Part shown: piece after piece, positions 1-10,490 of the stretch
Layout of the letters: each line of letters starts with the position of its first letter
Position numbering within the stretch: position 1 is the stretch's first letter
From: Dolomedes plantarius
Lineage: Eukaryota > Arthropoda > Arachnida > Araneae > Dolomedidae
NCBI GenBank assembly: GCA_907164885.2
Contig: OU015493.1
Coordinates: forward strand, 123,381,193 to 123,445,192
Direction: 5' to 3'
Length of the DNA stretch: 64,000 nt
Position numbers and translations under genes: made by a program
The notes under the pieces: model-generated
What the model was told of the DNA's origin: nothing
The model's database searches: none
What the model saw: only the letters and a program-made list of their open reading frames with translations

Positions 1-436
1 AAATATTTTCGAGAAAGACTGACTGAATTAGCTGCACAAAAAAGCTCGTTAAGTGTTTTTAAAGTAGATTATGAACTTTTTGAATTTTTTTATGTGTTCA
101 AATGCAAGTAAAACATTTTTTGCATACGTAAATCTAATATTTTAAAGTTGAACGCCATTTTTAACTACAACTAAGGATTAAATAAAATTGCATAAACATT
201 TTTATTATTTTTAGGTATTTTTGAAAATGTCAACCCTTGTTAAAAGGGTTCCCATTCTTCTCTTTGTCATTTCATAGGTATTTAATAAAGAAAAAATTGA
301 CTTTCATAAAATGAATGGTGAAGGAATGGAAGCCAATCTAACTGCATTTTGTGTTAATGATCTACTTCCACTGAAATGATGTAAACTGAATGCGAATATT
401 AGTGATAGCTCGTAAGTTACCAGTAAAGAAGTTCTT
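1..436. other. AT-rich non-coding DNA
   Basis: No coding signal, terminal repeat or tandem structure recognised. The last bases (425-436) are the left target-site copy of the following SINE. Confidence 0.6.
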
Positions 437-782
437 GTGGCTGTTGTTCCTAATGCCTCCTGGGTGGAAATTACATACCAGTTCCATATAGGCTTCGGCC
501 TGAGTAGTGTGGCTTCATTTGCTCGTATAATAGCACATAAGGGTCTTAGTCTGACTTGGTTAGGTGCCACCACAATTTTGACCGATTAACCCCAGAGGTG
601 ACATCTGGGGAGATAGTGCCTTCTCCACCCACTGACCTCATAGAAAGACTTTCCGGTCTACGGATTTAACGTGCCCATATCCGGCCAAAACACAAAGGTA
701 TTTAATGGTGCTTGTCGGGATTCGATCCGAGCATCTTTAGTATAAAAAACCAACACGTTACCGACAGGTTACCTGGGTCCCG
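437..782 (-). mobile_element. SINE-A copy 1, tRNA-derived, full length
   Basis: A short interspersed element read on the minus strand. Its head has a tRNA-like internal promoter and its tail is a degenerate AAC repeat. It aligns over its whole length with 53386-53743, 34418-34763 and 56788-57131. Shared landmarks are the B-box-like start, a 'ttaacgtgcccatatccgg' block (minus view) and the 'ttccatataggcttcgg' tail block. The flanks aaagaagttctt (425-436) and aaagcagttctt (783-794) form a 12-bp target-site duplication with one mismatch, which fixes both ends and shows insertion by target-primed reverse transcription. It encodes no protein, so mobility would depend on a LINE elsewhere. Confidence 0.85.
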
Positions 783-794
783 AAAGCAGTTCTT

Positions 795-1250
795 AACTTC
801 CTTTTACAACTACCTTTCTACGTTTAGAATATTTCGACTAAAGTATAATAAAATGCACCAACAAATCTCAAGCAAATTTTGATGTGCAATTCGGAGTATA
901 CTTCAGAAGTAACAAAGATTTGAAGTGGTGGAAACTTTAGGCTGCTCAAAGGTTCTAAATTTGCTTCGCGGGACATAGTTTCCTTAAAAGAAATAGATGT
1001 GTTATATCATCAGAGCTGTCAAACTCTGTTAAAAATCACTGCAGATGATACTAATGATGTAGAGTATTAAAAGTATCTCCCTCTACTCCCCCGCCTCGTA
1101 CATCATTGTTATTAATTATGGACCACCATGAGAAATGAAATTTGAATTTTTACTTGCGTCGAAAAGAAAAAAGAGAAATTGAGTGTTTTAATGACAAAAA
1201 TGAATTAAATTAGAAACTAAGAACACTACTTAAACTTGCTTACCCTAGTA
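795..1250. other. AT-rich non-coding DNA
   Basis: No feature recognised. Confidence 0.5.
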
Positions 1251-1262
1251 TAAACAGGATGA

Positions 1263-1932
1263 TTAGTTTGGTTTGGAGCACTACGGTCATTTTTTGTTAC
1301 ACGAGGGTTAATTACATCGGAACCAACTGCTTAAAGCCGATTCCGACCATGCTAACGCATGGACTACAAACGTCCATACAGACCCTGATTTTCCATTAGG
1401 CCCTCTAATCCCGGGCCTAGGGCCCCCCATATGTTGGAGGCCCCACAAAATTTTTATTTTAAAAGGAAAAAAAAAGAAAAAATGCCCAATTCAATTTTCT
1501 TTTATTTTACCTTTTTTAATAGCAATTTTTTTATATATCCTTTCAAATTTGATTGATTGGTTCATCATATGTATGTTATAGTGTATATAAGGGATTGATA
1601 AGTTTTGCTGGTTTCACTGTATTGGTGTTTTAGTGATGAAGTTAATATGTAGTAATATGTGCTTTTTGTTATTTGATAATGTCCTAGGCTTCTATGCTTC
1701 AAATAGCCAATTCTTGGTAAAATGGTACTTTCACAATGATTTATGATTTTTTTGTGTGTGTCAATTTTGGAAATTTTACGCCTACATCAGTGTTAAGGGA
1801 CCCCCATCCCGAGTTGTGCCTATAGTCAAGAATTTTCTAAATCGGGCCCTGGGAACATACCAAGAGTGGAACTCGAACGCACAGACTCTGGTATCAGGAG
1901 CCAGTGCCCTGGCCATACTGCCATCTTTTGGT
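1263..1932 (-). mobile_element. SINE-B copy 1, split by a hAT MITE
   Basis: Minus-strand SINE of the AAACC-tailed family. The tRNA-like head lies at the high-coordinate end, with a B box around 'ggaactcgaacgcacag' in plus view. The 3' part contains 'agcactacggtcatttttt'. A perfect 12-bp target-site duplication, taaacaggatga, lies at 1251-1262 and 1933-1944. The SINE body is interrupted at 1379-1851 by a hAT-type MITE; removing that insert restores the alignment with the other family members at 20096, 26708 and 38578. Confidence 0.85.
1379..1851. mobile_element. hAT-type MITE nested in SINE-B
   Basis: 473-bp element with imperfect terminal inverted repeats: CAGACCCTGATTT at the left, and CAGGGCCCGATTT when the right end is read in reverse complement. 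The 8-bp flanks cgtccata (1371-1378) and ggaacata (1852-1859) match at 5 of 8 positions, as expected for an old hAT target-site duplication. There is no transposase frame. It interrupts a recognisable SINE, so it is younger than that SINE. Confidence 0.75.
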
Positions 1933-1944
1933 TAAACAGGATGA

Positions 1945-2660
1945 AAATATAGTCATCTTACAGTCTATCAATACTAATAAAAGGAAGTGTTTCTCTGTAT
2001 ATCTGAAGCCTACAGACGAAACTATGGCACTATGGTAGTGCATACGATGAGTACGTGCACCTCGAAGCCCGAATTTTAAATTTTATTCTAGAAAAAATTT
2101 TATTCAATTTTTTATGCAATATTTTTTTCTATTTGCTAAGTTCAGCCAGATGGCGCCACCAATTTTTGTGGAATTATTTACATTTTACTTTGGCTCAATT
2201 CAATCTTCAATTCATTTTTATTTATACTATTATTTATTCTATGTTATTTATACTGTGTTTAGTTGTAAATTGATTTTGGTTAACAAAATTGAGATTTTCT
2301 CTTTTCAACTTTTACTGGTAAATCGATGGAAGGCTGAATCTACCTAAATTGTGAGATGTGTATAACATTTCACATGCTTTATTTTATATGTTATTTATAC
2401 CGTGGTTAGTTTTTAAATTGATTTTGCTTAACAAACATTCAACAATTTGACATTTTTACTTTTCAGCTTTACTTTTCAATTTTTTTTACTTTCCAAAAGA
2501 CATCTTGACATTTTTCCTTTTCAGATTTTAGTGGTTTATTATAAATGTATATATTTTATGCTTTACTTTTCATTTTTTTTGCTCCAATGATAAAAGGTTA
2601 ATCTAGCTGAATTTTGAGAAGATCATTACTTATCTCGAATTCTTTATTAGCACTAATCAT
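1945..2660. repeat. Degenerate AT-rich duplication, unclassified
   Basis: A block starting with 'atgttatttata' at 2241 recurs at 2388 (offset 147), followed each time by related 'ttaaattgattttg' and 'tttacttttca' motifs, with a weaker third trace near 2550. The short open frames at 2055-2347 lie inside this low-complexity sequence and are not believed to be genes. A dCTCF-like core (agatggcgcc) sits at about 2148-2157. Confidence 0.5.
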
Positions 2661-2672
2661 CAATAAAGCTAA

Positions 2673-2757
2673 ATGTAATGATGCGCCTTCGAATATGTGA
2701 AAATTTCATAAAAATATTAAGAGGTGAAGTCGATCGAAGGCTTTCATCATTACATTG
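2673..2757. repeat. Imperfect inverted repeat
   Basis: The arm aatgtaatgatg...ccttcga pairs with tcgaagg...catcattacatt about 60 bp downstream. It could be a small hairpin or the edge of an old element. No target-site duplication was seen. Confidence 0.5.
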
Positions 2758-3655
2758 ATTTGATAAAATTTGAATCTGGGCGGGACGATAATTACAAAGC
2801 GGAGCGGTTCTGTGTTGATGTGGTAATTGAATAGATCTTACGACGGCGGTGAACTTGGGAGGTTTGATCTCGAGACAAGATAAGCAAGGACTGTCGCCGG
2901 ATATGACGTTAAATTACAATAAGCATTGTGCAACGATTTACAGCAGGCGGCGCGGAAAGAAAAACCACAAGCGACGTGGGAGGCTTTTGCGAACTGATCA
3001 GTGTGGGCGTTTGCTGCTTAGCAGGGGCGGCGAATTAAATAAAGTTTGAGTTGACCAAGCGCATGAGATTGTTGCAGAATCCGGAATGGATGAGAAGTTA
3101 TGAGAAGGAGGAGACACGAAAGAAGAAAGGATTTTGAAAAGTATAAATTTGGGAGTTTGAAATTTAAAAAAAAAGAAGGCTCTCAGTTTTCTCATCTCTC
3201 TCAGGAGAGACTTCTAATTTTGGTGGCCTGTCGGGTCGAGCTTAGGTGCCTCGTTCTTTCCTGAGATTTTGCGTATTGGGTCGAGCTTAGGTTCCCCGTT
3301 GCTTCCTGAGATTTTGTGTGTCGGGTAGAGCTGCGGTTCCCCGTGTTTTTCCTGCGTTGAGTCGAGCTTTTAGTTCCCCACATATCTGCTTATTAAATAG
3401 AAGTTGACCAGTGAAGCAGAAGTTTCCCTGAATATAAAATAATATTGGAGCGAGTGTTGGTACCTGTTACGAGAATTCTAAGAGATGGAGAAGCAAGAGG
3501 TGTTTGCCCCCTGCCCAGCACGGAAGTATCCCACGGACCCCAGCGAGACGAGAGAGAGTGAATCATCGATCCACGAGTATCAACGGAACAGAGTGAGTGT
3601 TACAAGTTATTGTTTAGTTCAGTCCTTTTGTTTTTTGTTTTGGTTTTTTTAAAAA
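2758..3655 (+). promoter_or_regulatory. GC-richer TATA-containing segment, LTR-like or first-exon-like
   Basis: This stretch is clearly richer in G and C than its surroundings. A TATA-like motif, agtataaattt, lies near 3139, about 30-50 bp before a pyrimidine-rich 'tctcagttttctcatc' that could be an initiator. A four-unit minisatellite follows (3231-3390), then a 55-codon open frame starting ATG at 3485 and closing at 3652. Inside that frame, aacaga/gtgagtgtt looks like a splice donor. Two readings are possible: the LTR and leader of an old retrotransposon, or the promoter and first exon of a host transcript. I could not find matching LTRs or a primer-binding site. Confidence 0.35.
3231..3390. 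repeat. 45-bp minisatellite, about 4 units
   Basis: Units begin tcgggtcgagctt (3231), ttgggtcgagctt (3276), tcgggtagagctg (3321) and ttgagtcgagctt (3357), so the steps are 45, 45 and 36 bp. The array lies just after the putative initiator of the surrounding TATA-containing segment. Confidence 0.8.
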
Positions 3656-3659
3656 ATAA

Positions 3660-4895
3660 GTTTGATTATGGTCAGAGTAGGAGTAATTTTTATAAGAGAT
3701 ACAGTCGAATAAGTATTTTGAGCTTTGGTTATTTGTCGTGCGCTCCCTATTTTCCTCGTCAAGTAAATTTTGAATTTTAATATTGGATATAACGATAAAC
3801 TGATTTTTATATATGGCTAAGTGTGCCTATGAAAGGTATGATTAAAATAATATGTATAAATGTAAAAGATTGTAAATAAACTAAGTTTAGTTTAAATTTA
3901 ACTATTTGTCTGTCTTAATTATCATTAATGGTTTGCAGTTTACTGAATGAGAAGTTTCTTCTTTAGTTTAGGTTTTTGCTGTCTTTCAATTTTGTTCGTT
4001 TGCCAATCAATATCTAGGGCTTTGGGCTGTATTCAGTCAAATAACTTAAACACAACGCACCCAAATAATTTTATATTAATAAATAATTTGTACTAACCCA
4101 AATAAAGTACGAATCACGCCCAGTAAAATAAATTCCAGACAGGCAACACGACACTAAAAATTAGGAATACGCCGAAAATTTAAACTTTTGGCAGCTAACG
4201 CACCTTTGAGTGACTGCATAGATAAAACATACACAAATGATCATGTTTCTGGGGTCTACGGCTTTAAATCCTGAGGTGGGGTAAAAGGTTGCATTAGTAT
4301 TTATAGGATTTTCATTCCATGCCACGTAAATTCTTCGCACTGATATTATTCGTAAATGGCTTTACAGTCCTAGAATTATTACCCGACAGAGACTTAAGAA
4401 CAAAAGAAAGCATTTCTCGGTTTGCCCTGAATTTTCCGGCACAGTTTAGTTATTGTGTTCTCTTGGGTATCTCCCAGTAAGACATAGGGAGACTGTAAAC
4501 ATATATCTTGAGCAAAGCGTCTGCGCACAGCTGAGGCAGCAAAAGAAATGAAAGGTTAATATCTACCTTTGTACTGATAAGCTGACACTCTAATTGGCTG
4601 TTCAGAAGTATGTCGATACGGACAAGCGAAATGATCATTTTCACTCATTACTTTTTTAGTTGAAAACAACAGTCTAAATTGTTCTTAAATAATGGAACTC
4701 AAATTTAATATATTTTCTATGATAAACATTCAACATAGGGTTAGCCAGAAAAAATCTTAGATGGCTCTATTGAACGTTAAATTGGAATGCAAGTAAATTT
4801 TGGGATTAGGCAGAATTCAGTCTCTCGGATACTTTGTCATTCCGTGACGTCTACATCTCATGCCTTATTGTGCGATGCCTAGACACGTTGGACTA
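3660..4895. other. AT-rich non-coding DNA
   Basis: No gene recognised. A short stretch near 4780-4850 weakly resembles the small repeat at 15285-15390 and 34291-34385, but not well enough to call. Confidence 0.5.
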
Positions 4896-5257
4896 AAAAC
4901 CCATTTAAGACTGGCGTTGCGAAAACGCAACATTAATTTCTGTATTTTTTAAAGGCATGTTCAAAATTTTGTACGTCTGAAGTAACATTTTTATTTTATT
5001 CTCTATACTTCAATTGATCATAATAATTTTTTTGTTTCCCCATTTCCCCGCTTTTAGCACTTGCAAAAAATTGTTTTTTTCTGGTGTTTTGAAAGGGAAA
5101 AAAGTGACTATTTTCAAATAATAACCTTAGATAGCAGCACATGTTAAATTTCCGATTTGATGCTTGTTCCGAATTTACTAGAGACTAAAGAACAAAATGG
5201 CTTCAACAGATAAATTATAATTTTTGTTTTTATGTTTCTAAATTCATATTTTTAAAA

Positions 5258-5287
5258 ATGTTGCGAAAACGCAACATCAGTCCAAAG
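5258..5287. repeat. 30-bp inverted repeat, left arm
   Basis: Exact reverse complement of 6064-6093. The arm itself contains the near-palindrome gttgcgaaaacgcaac. Together the arms bracket the piggyBac coding relic inside the outer ends, like subterminal inverted repeats. Confidence 0.9.
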
Positions 5288-5393
5288 TGTATTACTTATT
5301 TCCAATGTGTTTTATTAGTGCTGCCTAGTTTTTCTGCAGTAAATTAGTATTGTTTGCATTTTGGATAAGTTTGTCTGTAGAAAAAAGCGATTT

Positions 5394-6003
5394 TTGACAT
5401 TGGAAGAGACATTGGAGTATTTTCATGGGCTAGATGATATTTCAGAATCGTCCTCAACAGAAGCTAATGAGGAACCATAATTCGTCATTATCCCTCCAGA
5501 TCCGGATGATTTGACGGATGAAGAAGCTATTGATGATAATATTTTATGTGAAAATGTCGAATCACCTAAAGACATTGCAGGTGAAATCGACATTTCTTTC
5601 CCTAATAAATGTAAAAGTAAGCAATATAGTAAGAAAAAGGAGCATATTGTATGGGGAAAATGGAGACTCTACATGGATGTAATGAATTCTAAAATAAGTT
5701 TATTAGAGTTTAAGAGATCTATATCTTTGAGAGAGCCATATCTTTGATAAAAAGGCTTGAAGAAATGCAGATGAATTCTGCATGCAGATGAATTCTGAAC
5801 TTTTACCTAAAACTTCACATATTGGAAGACCATTTTCAATTCAAAATCTAATTCTCAACAAAATTCGGAAAAACCATATGGGCCATATTATTACTAAAAA
5901 TAGTGAAAATAAACAAAAAAATGTAAACACTGCAAAAGTCAAACAATTTCTGTATGAAATAAGTGTAATGTATCTCTTCATGCTAAATGTTTCAAAGATT
6001 TAA
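5394..6003 (+). pseudogene. piggyBac transposase relic
   Basis: The 5' part (about 5394-5747) reads as one frame with a single in-frame stop near 5478. It includes the motif IIPPDPDDLTDEEAIDD, typical of the acidic N-terminal region of piggyBac-like transposases, and KEHIVWGKW further on. The 3' part (5761-6003), after a change of frame near its end, gives CKHCKSQT...NKCNVSLHAKCFKD. This is the pattern of the C-terminal cysteine-rich, zinc-binding-like domain, again with an internal stop. The roughly 400-residue DDD catalytic core that normally lies between them is deleted. It cannot encode an active enzyme. Confidence 0.8.
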
Positions 6004-6063
6004 AAATAGTTTTAAAAAAATTTTACAATTTTAAATTTTTATATTTTAAAAATTTTTATACCG

Positions 6064-6093
6064 CTTTGGACTGATGTTGCGAAAACGCAACAT
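6064..6093. repeat. 30-bp inverted repeat, right arm
   Basis: Partner of the arm at 5258-5287. It lies directly after the C-terminal coding relic. Confidence 0.9.
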
Positions 6094-6227
6094 TTTGTAA
6101 CTCTCGTAAAAATAAATTTAATTTTATGGAAACAACTTATTTGTGCAATTAATGTTCTAAGAAGTGTTAAAAAACTGTTTGGTGCATTTCCAATAAAGGA
6201 AACATGGAGCGGTCCTAAGTGGGTTAA

Positions 6228-7230
6228 CCGGTCTTTGTGTTAATAGCACGACATCAGCCTTTATGTCAGACCAATTGCCAAAACAAATACAATGAAAGCT
6301 TAGAATGTGAATTTTTAAACTTGAAAATATGCACAAAATTTACAGCTATTTCATGCAAAATTCTATGTATAAGAAAGGAATTTTCCTGTCAAAACTACGT
6401 GCAAGTTAGTTTTTTTCTTCCGATAGGAACAGTTTAAAAATTTGATGAATGGGTTGTAGATATGATTATAAAAAATTATATTTTGTTCGTTTTTCTGAAA
6501 AATATTAATCAATGCAGTTCTTTAGCTTAGAAATTATCTATTTACAGAAATGTGTACTTGACCGAACGCATACACGAGCCAAAAAATCTTAATTATTCTA
6601 ATATACGTCTTCACCTCATTTTAGATTCTTAGCTAATGCCAGCACGTCTTAGAGGTTACTCAGGTCAGTGGCGAAAAGATACCTCCTTTACTTATTCAAA
6701 ATTTTGTAATTAATGTGTATTCTATGTTCTCAAATTATGGTAATAATTATTAATTAAGGTGCCGTGAAACTCTTAGCTCCAAAATCTCGTCTTCAGTTTT
6801 ATCCCATTTCCTGCAGAACTGTATAATTATTTCTCAGCTATCCAAACATAATTATTATAAATGTTTTTCTTTCGCCCGGGGCTATCTTTAGGAGTGGGCT
6901 ATTTTAATTTGCTAATCACAAAGAAGTGTTCAAAGCTCACAGTTTATTTTCTACTGCGCGTAATTAACCAAAATTTGAAGACTGTCGTAATGAGAAATAT
7001 TAAATTTGCAAGAGCAAGTTTAAGCATTAAGTTTTCGTGTCTAATAGTCAAAACCTAAAAGTAAAACCTCTTGACTTTATAAGGATTTAGTTACTTTCGC
7101 TGAATTCGAAGTAGATTGCATAGCGATAGCGGTAACAATGAATATGTGTAAAGATTTCTAAATGTTGAGTTTTGACTTTGAAACTTAAAGAATTAAACAA
7201 GTAATCTATAAATAGCTATTTTTATAATGA
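6228..7230. other. AT-rich non-coding DNA
   Basis: No feature recognised; small open frames at 6237-6437 and 6861-7058 have no family resemblance. Confidence 0.5.
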
Positions 7231-7600
7231 AACCTGATCCAAACTAAGAATAACATCGCCATCTGAAGCAATACAGATCAATTACAGGGAAGATAATTAA
7301 TTGGCTTTTCATAAAGGGAACTGATTCCTTGACTTTCCACGGCAATGCAAATTCCTGATTAGTTACCGTGTTCTGATATTAACTTTATATGAGAAACGCT
7401 CTGAATTTCGAATTACAAACACATTAAATTCATGGGTTAAAAAAAGGGTGAACTCTTGCTGTTACGCCTTCGAAGTAAATGGTATGACGATGATGATGTC
7501 GTGTCTATGACGAAGCCTATCCAAATAGTGCCCATGGGCGTATATGACGGCCCTGGCAATCTGCACTGTATTCAAATGGTATGATATCGGGAGCAACTGC
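7231..7600. other. Candidate conserved non-coding DNA, or a cryptic exon at its right end
   Basis: More balanced in base composition than its surroundings. It contains an octamer-like atgcaaat (about 7348) and a homeodomain-type taattaattgg (about 7297). At about 7459-7590 the plus strand is open for some 40 codons, including PIQIVPMGVYDGPGNLHCIQ, and ends at ATG/GTATGA, which would serve as a donor. The acceptor side is weak (ccttcgaag). I do not recognise a family. Confidence 0.25.
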
Positions 7601-7762
7601 CTAATAATCTCAAAAAGTCAGAAATTATTTTTTTGTCACAACTGTCATTATTTTTTACATACCACCGTTATATCACGTTGTTTAAAGTAAATTTAAGCCA
7701 TGTGAAATTTCTTCAAATTCCAAAAATCTTGATAATCTGCATTTAAATAAAGAAGGACGGTG

Positions 7763-7950
7763 GCTATAATTTCAATCTAATTTATAGATCGACATCAGGC
7801 CGAAGAGCTTTGGCGGGATTGTTACTATGAACAATTCACAATTGCTGTCACAATCTGCTGTTAGAAATGCTGCCACAAATATACTCACAATCGCGCTAAT
7901 GATCCTCGGCCTGAAGACGATCTATTCATTTGATTGAAACTATTGTCGCA
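7763..7950. repeat. Long imperfect hairpin, about 42-bp arms
   Basis: The left arm (7763-7806, tatagatcgacatcaggccg) pairs with the right arm (7906-7950, cggcctgaagacgatctatt) around a loop of about 100 bp. It could be a foldback MITE or a structured element; no target-site duplication was identified. Confidence 0.65.
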
Positions 7951-8700
7951 ATTCTTTTTATTTGAATGTGTATTATCAAGATACCTCTTGTTTACCGTTT
8001 ACGTTTTCACAAGTTTCCTGTACTTGATGAAAGAAATTGACCCTCAGTTGTTATATGAATACTTGACATTAACATGTTTGATGAATTTGTAACATTATGA
8101 ACATGTTGTCAGGCAGTTTTTAACATCGGTGTATAAAAAACCTTTGTACTTGGATCATAGGATAAAACCCTTGAGGGGAGCAACTCGAAAATGCATAATA
8201 CAGTGGCACGGGATAGGATATTAGAAAGAGAAGGTAGTGTGAGATTATTGTAATACAAAATTGGCGACAAGCTTCAAATTTATAATAAAAGCTCTACCCT
8301 TTCGTGGGCCCTGGGAAGCCGTCTTCCCCCTAATGTGTTCGCAAATATATTCATGGGATGTGTAATTCCCAACAATATTTTCTGTCACAGCTAAAAATAG
8401 TTCCCGATTTAATATTGTGCTGCCATCTATATTTAAAAAAATATTTCCAAGAAATATTGAAATGGCCATACAGGACTAATTTTTCTTTCGCAAGGGGTTG
8501 CTGTTGTACAGGCTTTGACCTGAAAATTCTTATTTTTCAACTATAAATATAAGTATTTGTGTTGTTATGTTCTTTATACTTTGTTATTAAAAATATATAG
8601 ATTAGTTATACATATTAGTTGATGAGTAATCATTTTTAAGAGTAATATATTAGCCAGCAAGTGGGCCATGAGAAGAGTATTTCTCACCTCCATATTCTTA
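7951..8700. other. AT-rich non-coding DNA
   Basis: No feature recognised. The short opposing frames at 8245-8546 are not convincing. Confidence 0.5.
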
Positions 8701-9333
8701 TCTATAAATATAAAACAGTTCCGTGACTGACTGAATGACTGACAGATAACGCACAGACCAAACCGCTGGACCTCATGGGCTGAAATTTTGAATGGCGATT
8801 CTTCTTATAGTGTAGGGGTGCACTAAGAAAGGCTTTTGAAAAATTCTTCTTAGTTTTTTAAAATCAAATTTTTAAGCTTTTTTTATAAATTTGTTTTTAA
8901 ATTTTGCATTTAAAATAATAATCTGAGGGTTATAAAATTTATATCACGAGAAAGAAAATAAAAATTCCTTTAAAATGAAATCTTTTTCGAATCTTTACCT
9001 CAATGCTCTGATTTTTGGTGAATTTTTAAATATTAATTTTCAGAATTTAATTTATTAAATGCTAATCACGTGGTTTCTTTTCTTTTTCCGATACTTTAAA
9101 TTAATTTTTCTTCAAGTACATAACAGCAAAATAAACTGACAAAAAATATTAAAAAACGGTAAAAGATAAAATTTAACCACTAGACTAATTGAGATGGAAG
9201 TTTTTTAAGAATTTAATTCAAATTAATATGTTTTATGGATATTAAACATAAAAATTAATTGCATACATTAACAGCTGTGCTTAATTTGAAAATTTTCTTC
9301 TACATTATTTTGTCTATAAAAATATCCTTTACG

Positions 9334-9375
<42 letters not shown>

Positions 9376-9448
9376 GCATTAATTGCATAGATTGACCGTT
9401 GTATTTAATTTGAATGTACTCCGTAGCAAAGCATGGGTATTCAACTAG
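8701..9448 (+). mobile_element. Non-autonomous Helitron-like element, copy 1
   Basis: 748 bp, starting 5'-TC directly after an A and ending CTAG directly before a T, the Helitron end and target pattern. The 5' end reads TCTATAAATATAAAACAGT followed by a degenerate GACT repeat; the 3' end reads ggtattcaactag. Just before it, actccg/cgggt (seen better in copy 2) could form the short terminal hairpin. It aligns over its full length with the reverse complement of 33216-34001, including an internal TA tract (9340-9371). No Rep/helicase coding was seen. Confidence 0.65.
9340..9371. repeat. (TA)n microsatellite
   Basis: About 16 TA units inside the Helitron-like copy. A shorter tract occupies the matching place in the other copy. 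Confidence 0.95.
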
Positions 9449-10177
9449 TGTATACATAAATTTATTTTAAAATAAAAGTTATTATCTTGAAACCCACTGT
9501 CTTATTACTCATAATCACTAAAAGTGGTAGAGCAATTCCGTAAAGAAAAAAGTGGCCCATGAATGGGTTAAGTCCCGCTTACATTACGTGTAATAGTCTC
9601 CATGGGAGATTCAGTTATAGGCTAAGATCATTGAAAACGTATATATGTAAATAGGGAAAAAAAGTAAGAGTTTTCTATAGGAACCTTTGTGGGTGTTTCT
9701 TCAGGAAACGGAAAGACGCGAAACCTTCAGGGAAGAGGTTCGTCTAACAGAGGAGCTTGGGAGTAAATTTATGTTCGCAAGTCTATGCTTGGGAACATAC
9801 CCGGTAAAAAAAGCATAAGGGAGAGAAAAGATGAGAAAAAAATCGAAGCGCAACAATGAAAAGGAATTTAGAAACAATAGAAATGCGATCAAATACTAAG
9901 AAGAAAGCAGGAAAGTAAGATATAAATAGACACATTTAAGTGCAAATGAAGCAAAATGTGAATATGCTCAGCAAATGAAGATGGAATAAACAGGTCATTG
10001 AAAAACTGAACAAATAATGTACTAATCAAAACCAAGGAAAAGTCCTAAGAAATGAAACTGAAGAATTTGTATATTGGTTAAAAAAAGAAACTTCTTATAA
10101 TTTTAACATTTCATACAATCAGTGCATTTTTCCGTAAAAATGGTCTTAATTGTATTAAATTCGATTTAATTACATAA
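9449..10177. other. AT-rich non-coding DNA
   Basis: No feature recognised. Confidence 0.5.
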
Positions 10178-10490
10178 ATTCTCTCGATTGCTAATCATAC
10201 AACAGAAAGAAGTAGTCATTTGCCATTTCCGACCAGTTCAATATTTAATTTCCTTTCATTAACAATTTTCTTTAGCAGCGAGCTATTGCCGTAGTAAATG
10301 ATTAACTCGTTAATGAGAGAGCTGTACAGAGGAAAGGAAAATCTTTGACAGTTTCTCTTGTTAATTGCATTTTACGTCCGGAATTAAAAATTCAATAACT
10401 CTACGCGGTTGCGAAGAATGCAGAGAGGGGACATTTAAACTATTTTTTTAAAGCCCATTTATTGAACCCATTGTTTCCCTGTTTAATATT
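10178..10490 (+). repeat. Duplicated non-coding block D1, copy 1
   Basis: Aligns in direct orientation with 13360-13675. Shared anchors are ttcaatatttaatttcc (10237) and aattaaaaattca (10382), 145 bp apart; the same anchors lie 146 bp apart in copy 2. The block is rich in TAAT/ATTA cores and also shares aaatgattaact. No coding frame is conserved. It may be a regulatory module; the alternative is an unclassified repeat. Confidence 0.65.

Larger units (their letters stand above)
4900..6223 (+). mobile_element. piggyBac-family transposon, internally deleted
   Basis: A 1.3-kb relic. Related ends are CCCATTTAAGACTGG at 4900 and CCCACTTAGGACCGC (reverse complement of the right end). A TTAA flanks the right end (6224-6227); the left flank has decayed to AAAA. 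The sequence gttgcgaaaacgcaac occurs three times (about 4916, 5260 and 6078). A perfect 30-bp inverted repeat at 5258-5287 and 6064-6093 brackets the coding part. Coding remains match the acidic N-terminus and the C-terminal cysteine-rich domain of piggyBac transposases; the catalytic centre is missing. Confidence 0.8.
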
